A stretch of DNA of 64,000 bases, taken from contig NW_025944164.1 in NCBI RefSeq assembly GCF_000764305.2, forward strand, positions 4,662 through 68,661, read 5' to 3'. The notes beneath the pieces were generated by a model. The model searched no databases. It saw only the letters and a program-made list of their open reading frames with translations, and was not told the DNA's origin. A program made the translations under genes and the position numbers. Below, in pieces: positions 52,283 through 62,345 of the stretch; positions within the stretch are counted from its first letter, which is position 1, and every line of letters starts with the position of its first letter. Source of the DNA: Hyalella azteca. Its lineage: Eukaryota; Arthropoda; Malacostraca; Amphipoda; Hyalellidae.

Positions 52283-55200
52283 TTAAACTTGCATAGATAA
52301 CGAGCTGTAATGCTCATACAAATTGCATAACAATTCATCAATATCTCTTTCCTTTTTAATGGAAAATGAGAAGTCATGGCCATACAGGATACCTACCAAG
52401 TCATCAATATCCTCTTCCTTGTCATCTTCATCCGAGTAATAATCGAAAGCAATTTCGCCATCCATGCCATCCTCGACGAAGGTCGACATCTCGTTCACCT
52501 TGACTGTAAGGGAGTAAATATCACGAGTTTCAGTTTCAACTCTTTAAAAAATCGTCGGAGTGACGTCAATAAGAAACGTGGATGTAATACAGAACATTTT
52601 CAATTCCTCCAGCCAATAACACAGCCTATATACACATCCACCTTCAAAGTTCATCTCGAGGACAGAGAGATAAGCTAAGCCATGGGGAAGAAAATGCACT
52701 TAAAAACTCACCGGATTGAGGAATTTCGCCGTATGACTTGAGATTTCTGGCCTCTTCTGCGTTGTACTTGAGGATGACATCCGCTTTCTTGTCTTGATAA
52801 TCTCGCAGACCGAGCAGGATAACATCACCTTGATTAATCCACACCTGTGCAATAGGTAAACGGTAAATAATCAACGTGTTAAAAAATTTACGTCATCTAT
52901 TATGCTTTCCCTTGATAACTATATTTGAAGATTGAGTATTTTAGTGTAATTACATTAACACGTTGACTACGTATTGGTACATATGCGTACCACAAAATGT
53001 ATTTCTCCAGGAGGTAGTGGTACATAATTCAGGTTGCCTAAAATCGGCCAAATCCGAGAACAAAAAAGGCCAAAAAAGGCTGATAATTCAATGGATAATA
53101 TAGTTTATTTGTAGGTTCCGCTATAAAACTTACATTTATTTTCTTTTTGCAGTATTTAAAATTTAATTAGGAAGTACCCCTATCATAAATTTTAGCCGGC
53201 CAACGCAATTGAAAAAAACTAAATCACAGAATTTGTCCGGAAAAAACGACCGTCTGGCAACCCTGCTCAAAAAAAGTACAAAAAATGAAATAATAATACT
53301 AGATGAAGCAATCGTAGTCAACGTGTTAACTTTTGAAAGTGCAATACCATTTCAAATCAAATACCTTCTTTCGAAGCTTTCCTCGGATGTGACACAACCT
53401 TTTCATGCCGTCAGTAAAGCATAAAGCCTCAAGTCGACCATTGCCAAGCATCTTGGTCACCTGAAAACAAACATTGAAAATTTATAAAATTAAACTTTTG
53501 CGAACTATATACTAGGTATACATCTTACCAATATTAATTGTAATGAGAAAATATATGTTTAAAAGACAGTAAATTTTGTTGACTTTTCTTAGAAGATCTT
53601 ATTATCTAGGAGGCATTATATGAAGATAGGACTTGAAGTTTAGATGTCATAATTCAATATTCAATGGCAGCAAATTATGTTCAGATGAATATGGAATAAA
53701 GATCAATCTAGTACTGCCTGCCGCATCTGCCAAGGAGATATAAATTTTTATGGCCATATGTACAGTATTATAATTACAATTTGTGAATAAGACAAGAGAC
53801 TGATCAACAACAATCCATACATTAACCGCAGATCAATTGCTATTCATAGTAACAATATGTCCTGGTGGTTTCCTCTGTCTGGGGCTATATCGTCATGCCA
53901 CTAACAGGCTGCCAATCATATCATACCTAACATCACCACCAATCCGACCAGAGACCTTGATGCTAATTTAAGAATTTGAGAAAAAAGAAGTGGCCTTGAC
54001 ATCAAATTACATCTATTTCTTATTTTCTTAAACCACAGAAGCACAATATTTCTTCAAGTGATAAATAAATCAAATGCAAATTAAGACTGCTCAGAAATCA
54101 GCTGTTTGTAACTTCTTATTCACTGTCTGCACTACTGATAAGCAATACTGTAAAATGGGGTAACTTAGACCACTTTTTTTTTTTTTAACAAAAACCCCCA
54201 CAACTCAAGAACTATTTGACATAGAAAAATTTTGTCAATGGGCATTAAAGGCCTAATACTGAGGCTACATAACACAATAGAAAGATTTAAAAAGTTTGCA
54301 TATCAAATAGGTTAAAAAATTAAAAATGTGACCCACGAAAAAAAGCTATTATTTAAAGCCTGTCAGAGTACCCCCTCCAATTTTTTTATTTTTTAGTTAA
54401 AAAACTCCAGGTTTTGATGCATAGTAGTAGAACTCTTCTAGTTACATATGCAAATGACAAATTTTAGGAAAGTGTCATAGTTTGTGAATGGGGGGTGCCG
54501 CCCCCAAATGGGGGAACTTAGACCACCTAATGTCAGCCCTGACGGGGTAACATAGACCGGCTTGGAAGTTAATATAAAATTACCACATATAACATATTTT
54601 ATGTTTGACAGCCTATTTATGTTTTTTCTTTATGTTTCAGACTCTACAGTCTTACAGTATATATGGTAATTTTAACTTAATTTCCGAGCCAGTCAATATT
54701 TACCCTGTCAGGGCTGCCATTAGGGCAGGGTTGGCGATTTTTTTGATTTTTTCAAAAAAATCAAAAAAATAAAAAATCAATGATTTTTTTGATTTTTTCA
54801 TGATTTTTTTGATTTATTTGATTTTTTTGATTTTTTCAACTTTTTGTCTTTTTGAATCAATATACAGGGTGGGGGAGAACTGATTGAGCAGTTTTGAGGT
54901 AAAATAAATGAGTAATGGAGGTACATAAAGAAGAAAGTTTATTTTCCTGGAAGTTAGCATAACATACCATTTAGAATACTTATGTTTTGAAAACAATATC
55001 TGAAAGATGGGGGCTATTAGCTGCAACACACTGTTGGAGTCGTTTTCGGAGGAGGGAGTAACCGCGATAGTGAATTCCGATCGCTATGCTGCAATGTTGC
55101 AAAATTTCTTGCAGCCCATGATGGAAAATATTGTTGAAAATGAAGCATTGCGAGACATGTGGTTCCAGCAGGATGGGGCTACAGCTCACACAGCCCGAAT

Positions 55201-57076
55201 GTCACCCAATGTTTTGAAACACATGTTTCCCAGAGGTCTGGTGTCTCTGAGGGGTGATTTACACTGGCCTGTGAGGTCACTTGATTTGAGCATTTGCGAT
55301 TTCTTTCTTTGGGGACATCTAAAAAAGAAGTTCAGAAGTTGCCCTCACACCCTACCACAGCTAAGGGAACGGATTATTGCAGCAGAGGTTATGGCCATAC
55401 CTTACCATATGTGTGAATGTGCTGTAGGAAACTTCAAAGAACGACTCCAACAGTGTGATGCAGCTAACAAACCCCATTTTCATGATATTGTTTTCAAAAC
55501 ATAAGTATTTTAAATGGTATGTTATGCTAATCTTGAGGAAAATAAACTTCCTTCTTTATGTACCTCCATTACTCTTTTATTTTGCCCCAAAACTGTTCAA
55601 TCAGTTCTGCCCCACCCTGTATAAGCTAGCTAACACATTTAAATTGTATATTGTAATCAATATATAACAAATGGTCAAATAGTTAGACTACTTATAGCCT
55701 CATAAGAATTAGCTAAGCTGCTAGCTACGTACAATGTATTGCACACTTGATGCCTCTGTACCAAAAACATTCAATTTTTTGGAACCTAATACACACTAAA
55801 GGCAACAAGTTTATATACCAATTTGTCATTTATAGTACATTTATACTAAACCATGAATAACAGAACCTCAATATAAATTAAAGACTGCCACTCAATATTT
55901 TTAAATATATGAAAAAATCAAAAAAATCAAAAAAATCGAAAAAATCAAAAAAATCATGATTTTTTTTATAAAAAAATCAAGTGATTTAATCACATGATTT
56001 AATCATTTTGATTTAATCATTGCCAACCCTGCATTAGGGTAGTCACATTTCCCCCATCATGGGGCAGCACCCCCCATTTGCAAACTATGACACTTTCCTC
56101 AAGTTTGTCATTTGTAGATGTAACTAGAGGAGTTCTACTACAATGCACCAAAACCTGGAGTTATTTTACCAAAGAATATAATTAATTTTACCACCTGGTC
56201 TAAGATACCCCAAGAGCTGGGGTAATGAAGACCATCACTTTTTTTGAAATTACATAAAGACTATGAGAGGCAGGAGCCAGCAATTTATGGTGAGTGGAGC
56301 TAGAGTATAGACCTGTATTTTGAATGTTTCAATTCAAGTTTAATTTAGCTAGTAAAAAAATTGCATCATTTATAAAAAAGTGGTCTAAGTTACCCCATTT
56401 TATGGTACCAGGAATTTAGAGCCTTGAAACAAGTTAATTTGAATATAGACAATGGGGAAATAAAGAAGCTTCTATAATGAATGTGTGCAATTGATTCGTG
56501 CTCATTATACATGCAGTTACATTTTCCATGCTTAAATTCTTGTATTTACAACATTCTTTCTTTTCCAATGACCTGCTAATTCACTTGAAGGCATTGGCAA
56601 AAAAAAAAATCTTTGTCAAGTGCAAACTCAAATTTTTAATTCAAAGTTTGGGGTTAATGATAGGCATAGCAAACTTGAGAAGGGCAATACTTGACTAAAT
56701 CAGTTAACTTAAATACAGCAAGGTGAAACGAAGCAACTTGGACTGTGTTGACATTTAAGTAAAGAACCCCATTACTCAAAAAGTTTGTGCCTTAGAAAAA
56801 TTGTGTCCATGGCACTTGGAGAAGGTACCCCATGAGATAACCTACAAATGCAATAAATAGATATATTTTATATACTTACTATGCAACTAGGTATATGAAT
56901 CTTTGAATCACAAAGTTAAACACTAAAAATGGTCCAAGTCACCCCGTTTTATGTTGTATGGATAAAATTATCAACACTTACCTGGGCATACTCCTGACCT
57001 TCTTCTTTGAAAATTAGCTCTCTCTTCTCAGCTTCATTTTCATTCTTTCCCCTCCTTCGATTTTTACCTCCCTTTC
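52283..57076 (-). CDS. eIF1A: Translation initiation factor eIF1A, four exons, 5' exon missing, extended C-terminus
   Basis: Cytosolic initiation factor that binds the 40S A site, promotes scanning and start selection, and recruits eIF5B by its C-terminal tail. Exons on the - strand: 57076-56982, 53460-53365, 52844-52712, 52503-52283. All are GT/AG and in phase, giving about 181 residues. [19 protein letters not shown] begins the conserved core. The OB fold follows with [24 protein letters not shown] and [20 protein letters not shown], then [15 protein letters not shown] and an acidic tail. Human eIF1A has 144 residues and ends in DIDDI. Here DIDDL is followed by about 37 further codons that repeat the preceding 22. 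Against the human core there is one extra Thr (CFTDGMKR for CFDGVKR). The short MPKNK exon was not found, so the gene is 5'-incomplete in this annotation. Confidence 0.92.
52286..52417 (-). repeat. 66-bp tandem duplication in the eIF1A C-terminal coding sequence
   Basis: Two adjacent 66-bp units, 52417-52352 and 52351-52286, match at 43 of 66 positions by my alignment and run exactly up to the stop codon. They encode [20 protein letters not shown] and [20 protein letters not shown], each followed by two residues. The duplication keeps frame. A potential donor, TTG|GTAGGT, lies in the first unit at 52396. Confidence 0.82.
52959..53325 (+). mobile_element. TTAA-flanked MITE, copy B, in an eIF1A intron
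   Basis: TTAA at 52955-52958 and 53326-53329 flanks CACGTTGACTACG and CGTAGTCAACGTG, perfect 13-bp inverted ends. The 367-bp interior has no ORF of its own. It lies 40 bp past the donor of the exon ending at 53365. The family fits piggyBac-type MITEs by target and end sequence; no transposase is present. Confidence 0.85.
54863..55621 (+). mobile_element. mariner/Tc1-like element, internally deleted, inside the hAT-like element
   Basis: The ends TACAGGGTGGGG and CCCCACCCTGTA are flanked by TA at 54861-54862 and 55622-55623. The inverted repeats are very long: the first and last roughly 180 bases match with few differences (CAGAACTGATTGA, GGAGGTACATAAAGAAG, AGCATAACATACCATTTA, ACACTGTTGGAGTCG). 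Between them lies a remnant of a DDD/DDE transposase. Total 759 bp, about half the length of an intact element. Confidence 0.9.
55007..55504 (+). pseudogene. Truncated mariner/Tc1-superfamily transposase
   Basis: The open frame retains the C-terminal half of the catalytic domain: [13 protein letters not shown], then [12 protein letters not shown] (second catalytic Asp) and [19 protein letters not shown] (third catalytic acidic residue block, with SPDL changed to SLDL). The N-terminal DNA-binding helix-turn-helix domains and the first catalytic Asp are missing, because the left inverted repeat joins directly to the middle of the gene. It ends at TAA 55502-55504 inside the right repeat. It cannot be active, but the frame is still open, which suggests a fairly recent insertion. 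Confidence 0.9.
56716..56956. mobile_element. Degenerate short relative of the fold-back element
   Basis: CAGCAAGGTGAAACGAAGCA at the left and TCACCCCGTTTTATGTTG at the right resemble the ends of the element at 54148-56405 after many mutations, with TA on both flanks (56714-56715 and 56957-56958). It lies 25 bp past the donor of the eIF1A exon ending at 56982. Confidence 0.5.
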
Positions 57077-58268
57077 CTGAAAAAAAATATAAATTCTGAA
57101 GGCAAATCTTCTCAGACCTTCAAGCTCCCAAAACATAAATTAAATATTGGTAGAAAAGATTTGTCCATTTATGGAAGGAATCTTTTTAATGGGATAGATT
57201 AAAAGATTCATGTACAGAATATGGATTTCAAATTTACCACTCAACCAAGAGGCTATTTTTGTAGTCCAGTTAAAAATTTGAACTTTTTATCTATCTCATT
57301 CACAATAAATTAAGATAAATATGTCATGTTCACTTTAGGATAAATTCTTGACATGAATCATTTGTGGCTTTGAGTAAATTCAACATTCTGAAAGGTTTTC
57401 ATACTGATTTTTAATAACTCAAGAAAATATCAGAATTAGCTGGAGTTGGAGACAAAAAGGTCAAACCTAGGTATTTCTAAAATACAGTCTGATATATTCC
57501 TAAAATACAGCCAGCACACTATCAATGAGGCAAAATGTCCTCAAGTCAAAATATCAGTTGGGACTTGGGATAAACAAAAGGAAAGTCAAGTGTGAGGATT
57601 CCTTTTTAGCAGGGTCAAATTCAGGACAGGTAATATATGACCAGATGCACATACAATATTTATCTATGAACATGACCAGTTCCTACCAGTATTTAGAAAA
57701 AAATTCCATGACAATCAATATAATTTTCCAAGACTTGTGTATGACAGGTTTAGCATGACTGAAAGACTAACCATGCATATTCTATCATCTGCTATAATTT
57801 ATAAATAACAAATGTTTAAATGCATAGAGCAGGCAGACACAGAGGAACAGAAATGACACAAATCAGAAAATCAAGCCCACACTTTTATTATTATGAATTC
57901 AAAAGTGTCGAATCTCAACAAACATTGAGAAATGCACATAATTTTGTAGCACATGATAATGTCTGGTCAAAAAAGTTCAAAACACTCTTCAACACCACTA
58001 CCCTAACATTCAGCTGGCAACGCTGCAGATGGAATGCTGCCACTGCACATCAAAAGTTGTCAAATGCAACTGAGCTCGGTGACCAATCTCGCGCGATTGG
58101 TTCTCCAATCACGTGACCGACGATCACGTGATTAGAGAACCAATCAGAATGCATGAAACAAGACTTTTTTTTAATACAGCAGATATTTTTTTTTGCTCCA
58201 GACCTTGGTAGAGGCACTTTTCCAAAATCACACTTTCTCTAGCTTTATACCGTACATAATACTGGTAG
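57077..58268. other. Upstream intron of eIF1A or intergenic sequence
   Basis: Must be intronic at least next to the exon at 57076, since codons for the N-terminal five residues are missing. No MPKNK-type mini-exon with a phase-1 donor was seen up to 64000. A reading at about 60793 (ATG then nine codons and G|GTGAGG) would keep phase but gives the wrong residues, so it is not called. Confidence 0.4.
58095..58145. promoter_or_regulatory. Long palindrome with paired CCAAT and CACGTGA motifs
   Basis: GATTGGTTCTCCAATCACGTGA (58095-58116) is inverted as TCACGTGATTAGAGAACCAATC (58124-58145) with one mismatch and a 7-bp spacer. Each arm carries ATTGG/CCAAT and the E-box TCACGTGA. TCTCGCGCGA precedes it. 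These are recognised promoter motif types (NF-Y, bHLH-zip), and the site is 1 kb upstream of the second eIF1A exon. It could instead be a small hairpin element. Confidence 0.45.
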
Positions 58269-58410
58269 ATAGTAAAATATTGAAGTTTACATCATTATTT
58301 TTAGTTTTGCAATATTTTGATTAGTTTAGCTGATACAACATATCTATGAAATGTGGGATGCGTATCCCTATTTACTGTGCCCGTCCCTTATTACCTAGTT
58401 TGACAGTAGA
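58269..58410 (+). repeat. Dispersed repeat, copy 2 (first copy at 3122-3261)
   Basis: Shares TTTTTAGTTTTGCAATATTT, GATTAGTTTAGCTGATACAA, CCGTCCCTTATTACC and TTTGACAGTA with the earlier copy in the same orientation. Neither copy shows clear ends, so its class is unknown. Confidence 0.7.
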
Positions 58411-59195
58411 TTATTTCTACTTTTCAAGCCATGACTAGAGCTTCCACACCATTTTTAGAGCCAAAAGAATCCTGCCAGATGAATCATCTTGCATATAATT
58501 TTTATGACAAAAGTACAATCCAGGATTGGAATGATCCAATATTTTTCAAACATATTGCAGCTCCAAAGCTTGGGATATAGAATTTGAGAAAAATAGAATA
58601 TGTTGAATTTGAAATCTTATGGTTTCAAAGTTTAGTCAGAAATCTCATGGTTCCAGTCATATAGTTGGGCAAAATTGACAAATGTGCAACTTCCAAAAAT
58701 GTTATTCCAACAAAATTTTATGTTCTGTAGTTTTGTTTTACTCTCTCACCAAAAAATTCTGTACACAAATCTTTTTTTGCAAATTGTCTTATAGTAGGGA
58801 GTCGGCTACCAGCCTCCAACAAAATTTTTGCGCACAAAACATTTTCGTCAACCTTTTCATATTTGTGGTCATGTGAGAATAGTTTTGGACAGGAAATTTT
58901 TCAGAAAGCAATTCATTTTGAATTCTCTGATCTAGAACAAAATTGAACCAATATCCACATACATGATAATGCTGGTATCCATGATTCTTTACCAGTACCA
59001 TATAAAAAGTCGCTGCATTGCCACTATGACACGACTGTGAGACAGCTTGTCAACAGCTATAAAACTATGATACATACTTGAGTGTAAAGAAAAATAGAAT
59101 ATAAAATAAGGTGCAAAATGGCCTAACATCCAGACTTGCCAACCTTGGAAAAAGATTTGAATTGCTAAACTAAAAAGTAGAAAATAAATAAATAT

Positions 59196-59395
59196 AAAAA
59201 CCATGTTTTTCTGCTGGTTACAAATCTAAAAACAATGAAATAAAACAAATAAACTTTTAAAAACCATGTTTTATCAATGGTCAAATAAATAAATCTAAAA
59301 AATAAACATTTTTAAAAACCAGATTTTTCTGCTGGTTACAAATCTAAAAACAATGAAATAAAGAAATAATAAAAAAAAACTTTTAAAAGCCATGT
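59196..59395 (+). repeat. ~110-bp direct duplication (AT-rich)
   Basis: TTTTTCTGCTGGTTACAAAT followed by CTAAAAACAATGAAATAAA appears at about 59205 and 59317, and AACTTTTAAAAACCATGTTT has a counterpart AACTTTTAAAAGCCATGTTT at about 59378. The second unit runs into the fold-back structure that follows. Confidence 0.7.
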
Positions 59396-59516
59396 TTTCT
59401 TAACAGACAAAAAAAGAAAAATATTAACTCTTACATAACATTAAAGTTACTTAGAATGTTATGTGAGAGTTGAGGTTTTTCTTTTTGTCCAGTAAGAAAA
59501 TGTGGTTTTAAAAAGT
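59379..59516. repeat. Fold-back (inverted) repeat with ~62-bp arms
   Basis: The left arm 59379-59442 (ACTTTTAAAAGCCATGTTTT to TTACATAACATT) is inverted in 59455-59516 (AATGTTATGTGAGAG to GGTTTTAAAAAGT) around a loop of about 12 bp. An RNA from either strand would form a long hairpin. It is probably a MITE or the product of an inverted duplication. Confidence 0.78.
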
Positions 59517-59519
59517 TTT

Positions 59520-61604
59520 TTATTCATTTTGTTAATTATACCTACTACTTGGCTCTTATTCAAGTATTTTATTTAATTCTCCCAAGTATTTCTATTTAAA
59601 ACTTGAATAAATGATTGTGAAGTGTAATACAGCTCGCCATCTGCCTGTTACCTGATCAACCGGTCATTTACTAATTAAAATCAAAAACCATTAAATTTAC
59701 AAAGAAATACATGAAACTGAGGTCAAAATGATTATTGGCAGAAGTTTTTCTGTGCATACCAGTGTCTGTATAAGGAAGAATGTTGCTTTTATCAATTTAT
59801 AAATGATCAAGATTAGTTATTTTACGTTACCACAGTTACGGAGATATCTACTTAGTATGCTCCAAGACTCTTTTGCATTGTTCTACTGGACACACAACCA
59901 CAGCAGTGAGTGCAAGTAGTGAATGCTTCATTGCGCAGCTGGCAGCCTCAGTGCAATATTGGCTGTCAGCGTGGAAGGTTCTCTGCTCCTCTGCAAGCCA
60001 TTCTTTGAATTTATGTTCTATGTTCCAAAAAACCCAAATTACCTAGGTAATATAAAATGTATGTCTAACTAATTGCACCATGCGTACTGTAATACTACAC
60101 TACTTGCATTATTGCATACAGTAATATTATGGTTGGCAATGCCATACTACTGGCATTGGCATTGCCAGCCATAATTTGGAAATAAAGGCAGTTGCTTGTT
60201 TGCTTTCACAGTGTAAATGTGTATGAAATTTTACTCCTGCAAATGGCTTTTGCAGTGTGCATCATGTTCAACTCTTATTGATGGTATTATTTATATTAAT
60301 TCATTAATGTTAATATGTTGTGTTTGACTAGTAGGCAAATTGCTATTGAATTATTATTTAGACTAATTTGAAATTTTAATATGTTGCAACTTTCATTCTT
60401 GATTCTTCGATGTGTAACTTTGATAGGTATATCCTACTTTTAGGCTTTCTATCTTAAACTAAAATTTTTGGATTGAAAAAAGGTGCAGGTGGATCAAAAA
60501 TACTAATATATCAACCTTAAGTTTTAGAATTCCATACTGGACTTGCAATCAAGCCATAACATTTCCAAGTTATTGAAAATATATCACTATCAAGCCAGGA
60601 TGCAGAAAGTAAGCAAATATCTAAAGGTCTTTGGGACTTTGAAAACACATCATCATCATCAAAAGATAGGGTAAACACACCATATTCCAACACCTTAACC
60701 CTTTCACAAGTAAGTTACCATATATGATCACTTGAAATTGCGTCACAAAAAGCCTCACCACAGCTTCCTGTTTGTTTTTGAGGCATCCTGATAATGCCTT
60801 AGTCAATCACTAATTATCTGACCGTCATTCTATCTATAGCATCACCAGCTGTAAAGTCCACAAATTGAAATATGAGCATTTAAATGAAGGTTTTGACTCA
60901 GACAATGGAATTGACGCTCTTTCCACATTTTCTTCAAAAGGTGGAAGTATCAATATATATATTTATTTATTTTGGCAACTTAATTAAATTTAATAAAATT
61001 TTTATGTTTCTAACTTTTCATTTGCATGAACTGAATATTAATTATAAAGAAAATTTTTTTGTACTGATCGCATTTATTGAATTCTTCAGGTGCGATTTAA
61101 ACCTTCAATAGGCAAAATTTGCAAAAATTCATTGAAATAAATATATTGTATAATACTTCTTTCTTTCTTGAAATGGTTTCTGAAATTTTAATTTCTGGAT
61201 ATTTCAATGTTTGCCCGCTAAATGGTTAAGGACGTAGCAAGAAATAAATGGGTATAAATAGATCACCGTATGCACAACTCAAGTTCTGATTGGTTTAAGT
61301 CACTCTCAAAACACCACACTATGCGCCAGCAATGATGAAACATCACAAACTGCTGCCATATTTATTTAAAAGCCTTTAGAATTCAAATCTACCAAATCAC
61401 TGAATTTTGACACTGTGTGTGACTAAATGCGGCATATTGCGAGACTAATTCCAACAGCGCTTCAAAATGCTAATTCGTAATTCTGAGACCCTTTGTCAAA
61501 ATTGCAACACTGTGCCAGAATTAGTTTTTATGTGTCTAAAACAGTCTCTTAAATCATCATCTATTAATTTATTTATCACTTAAAATCAGCAAATACAAGT
61601 ATAC
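59520..61604. other. Gene-poor interval
   Basis: AT-rich. A short GC-richer patch at about 59925-60000 and tandem TGGCATTGGCATTGCC words near 60155-60170 are the only structure noted. No gene supported. Confidence 0.4.
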
Positions 61605-61608
61605 TTAA

Positions 61609-61987
61609 CACATTGACTACGATTGATTCATCTTGTACTATTATTTCTTTTTTTGTACTCTTTTCAAGAAGGGTTGCCAGATGGTCATTTTTTTTGGACA
61701 AATTCAGTGATTTAGTTTTTCTCATTAGCGTTGGCTGGCTAAAATTTATGATAGGGGTACTTCCTAATTAAATTTTAAATACTGTAAAATGAAAATAAAT
61801 GGAAGTTTTATAGCAGAACCTACAAATAAACTAGTATACATTGAATTATCGGCCTTTTCCGACCTTTTTTGTCCTCGGGTTTGGCCGATTTTGGGCAACC
61901 TGAATTATGTACCACTACCTCCTGGCTCCTGGAGAAATACATTTCGTGGTACGCATTTGTAGTATGTAACAATACGTAGTCAACGTG
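61609..61987 (-). mobile_element. TTAA-flanked MITE, copy C (reverse orientation)
   Basis: TTAA at 61605-61608 and 61988-61991 flanks CACATTGACTACG and CGTAGTCAACGTG. It is the same family as 22854-23231 and 52959-53325, inverted relative to both: GGGTTGCCAGATGG, GATTTAGTTTTTCTCA, GATAGGGGTACTTCCTAATT and CTGAATTATGTACCACTACC are present in reverse order. Confidence 0.83.
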
Positions 61988-62276
61988 TTAAAGGATTCCT
62001 AATATATTCACAGACTTATTTAAAAGTCTCAAACCATAATATTCTTTCTACACAAACAGTTTATCACTATTTAGTAGAGTAAGGTCAACAATCAACTTTG
62101 ACACATTTTTTGATGTTCTCACTGGGTGACGTGCACTGTCTCTCTTTGGATCTCAACATTTTCTGCCAGATGGCCCAGACCTAGTGTTTTGGCAATAGTA
62201 TGGCACGCAATAGTATGACGTCAACGGTCACTATTTCAACTATCAACGAATGCATGGAACTAAGAAAAAGCTTAAT

Positions 62277-62345
62277 ATAAAGGAAAAAAGTTGAGAAGTG
62301 TTGGAATTACCCACGATGTTGGAATATACCAAGTTTACCCTACAT
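62277..62345 (+). repeat. Short dispersed repeat, copy 1
   Basis: ATAAAGGAAAAAAGTTGAGA then AGTGTTGGAATTACCCACG, and TTGGAATATA followed by TTTACCCTAC. The same words recur at 63558-63632. No ends recognised. Confidence 0.65.

Larger units (their letters stand above)
54726..56031. mobile_element. hAT-like non-autonomous element with 8-bp target duplication
   Basis: The ends CAGGGTTGGC (54726-54735) and GCCAACCCTG (56022-56031) are perfect inverted repeats. CATTAGGG flanks both sides (54718-54725 and 56032-56039), the 8-bp duplication typical of hAT. Both subterminal regions consist of AAAAAATC/GATTTTTT words that can fold on each other. It carries no hAT transposase. It sits in the right arm of the fold-back element and is itself interrupted by a mariner/Tc1-like element. 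Confidence 0.88.
54148..56405. mobile_element. Fold-back element with long inverted arms, carrying nested insertions
   Basis: The left end CTGTAAAATGGGGTAACTTAG and the right end (reverse complement CCATAAAATGGGGTAACTTAG) are flanked by TA at 54146-54147 and 56406-56407. The arms go on: AAACTCCAGGTTTTGATGCA at about 54403 is inverted near 56155, and CCTAATGTCAGCCCTGAC near 54525 is inverted as GTCAGGGCTGCCATTAGGG at 54707-54725. Without the hAT insertion it would be about 950 bp with arms near 400 bp. No transposase. TA targets suggest, but do not prove, a Tc1/mariner relation. Confidence 0.78.

Noticed and set aside
60740..60800. In-phase mini-exon candidate for eIF1A (MPQKQTGSC plus G, donor GTGAGG)
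   Set aside because: Keeps phase but does not give the highly conserved MPKNK start; chance occurrence is likely.
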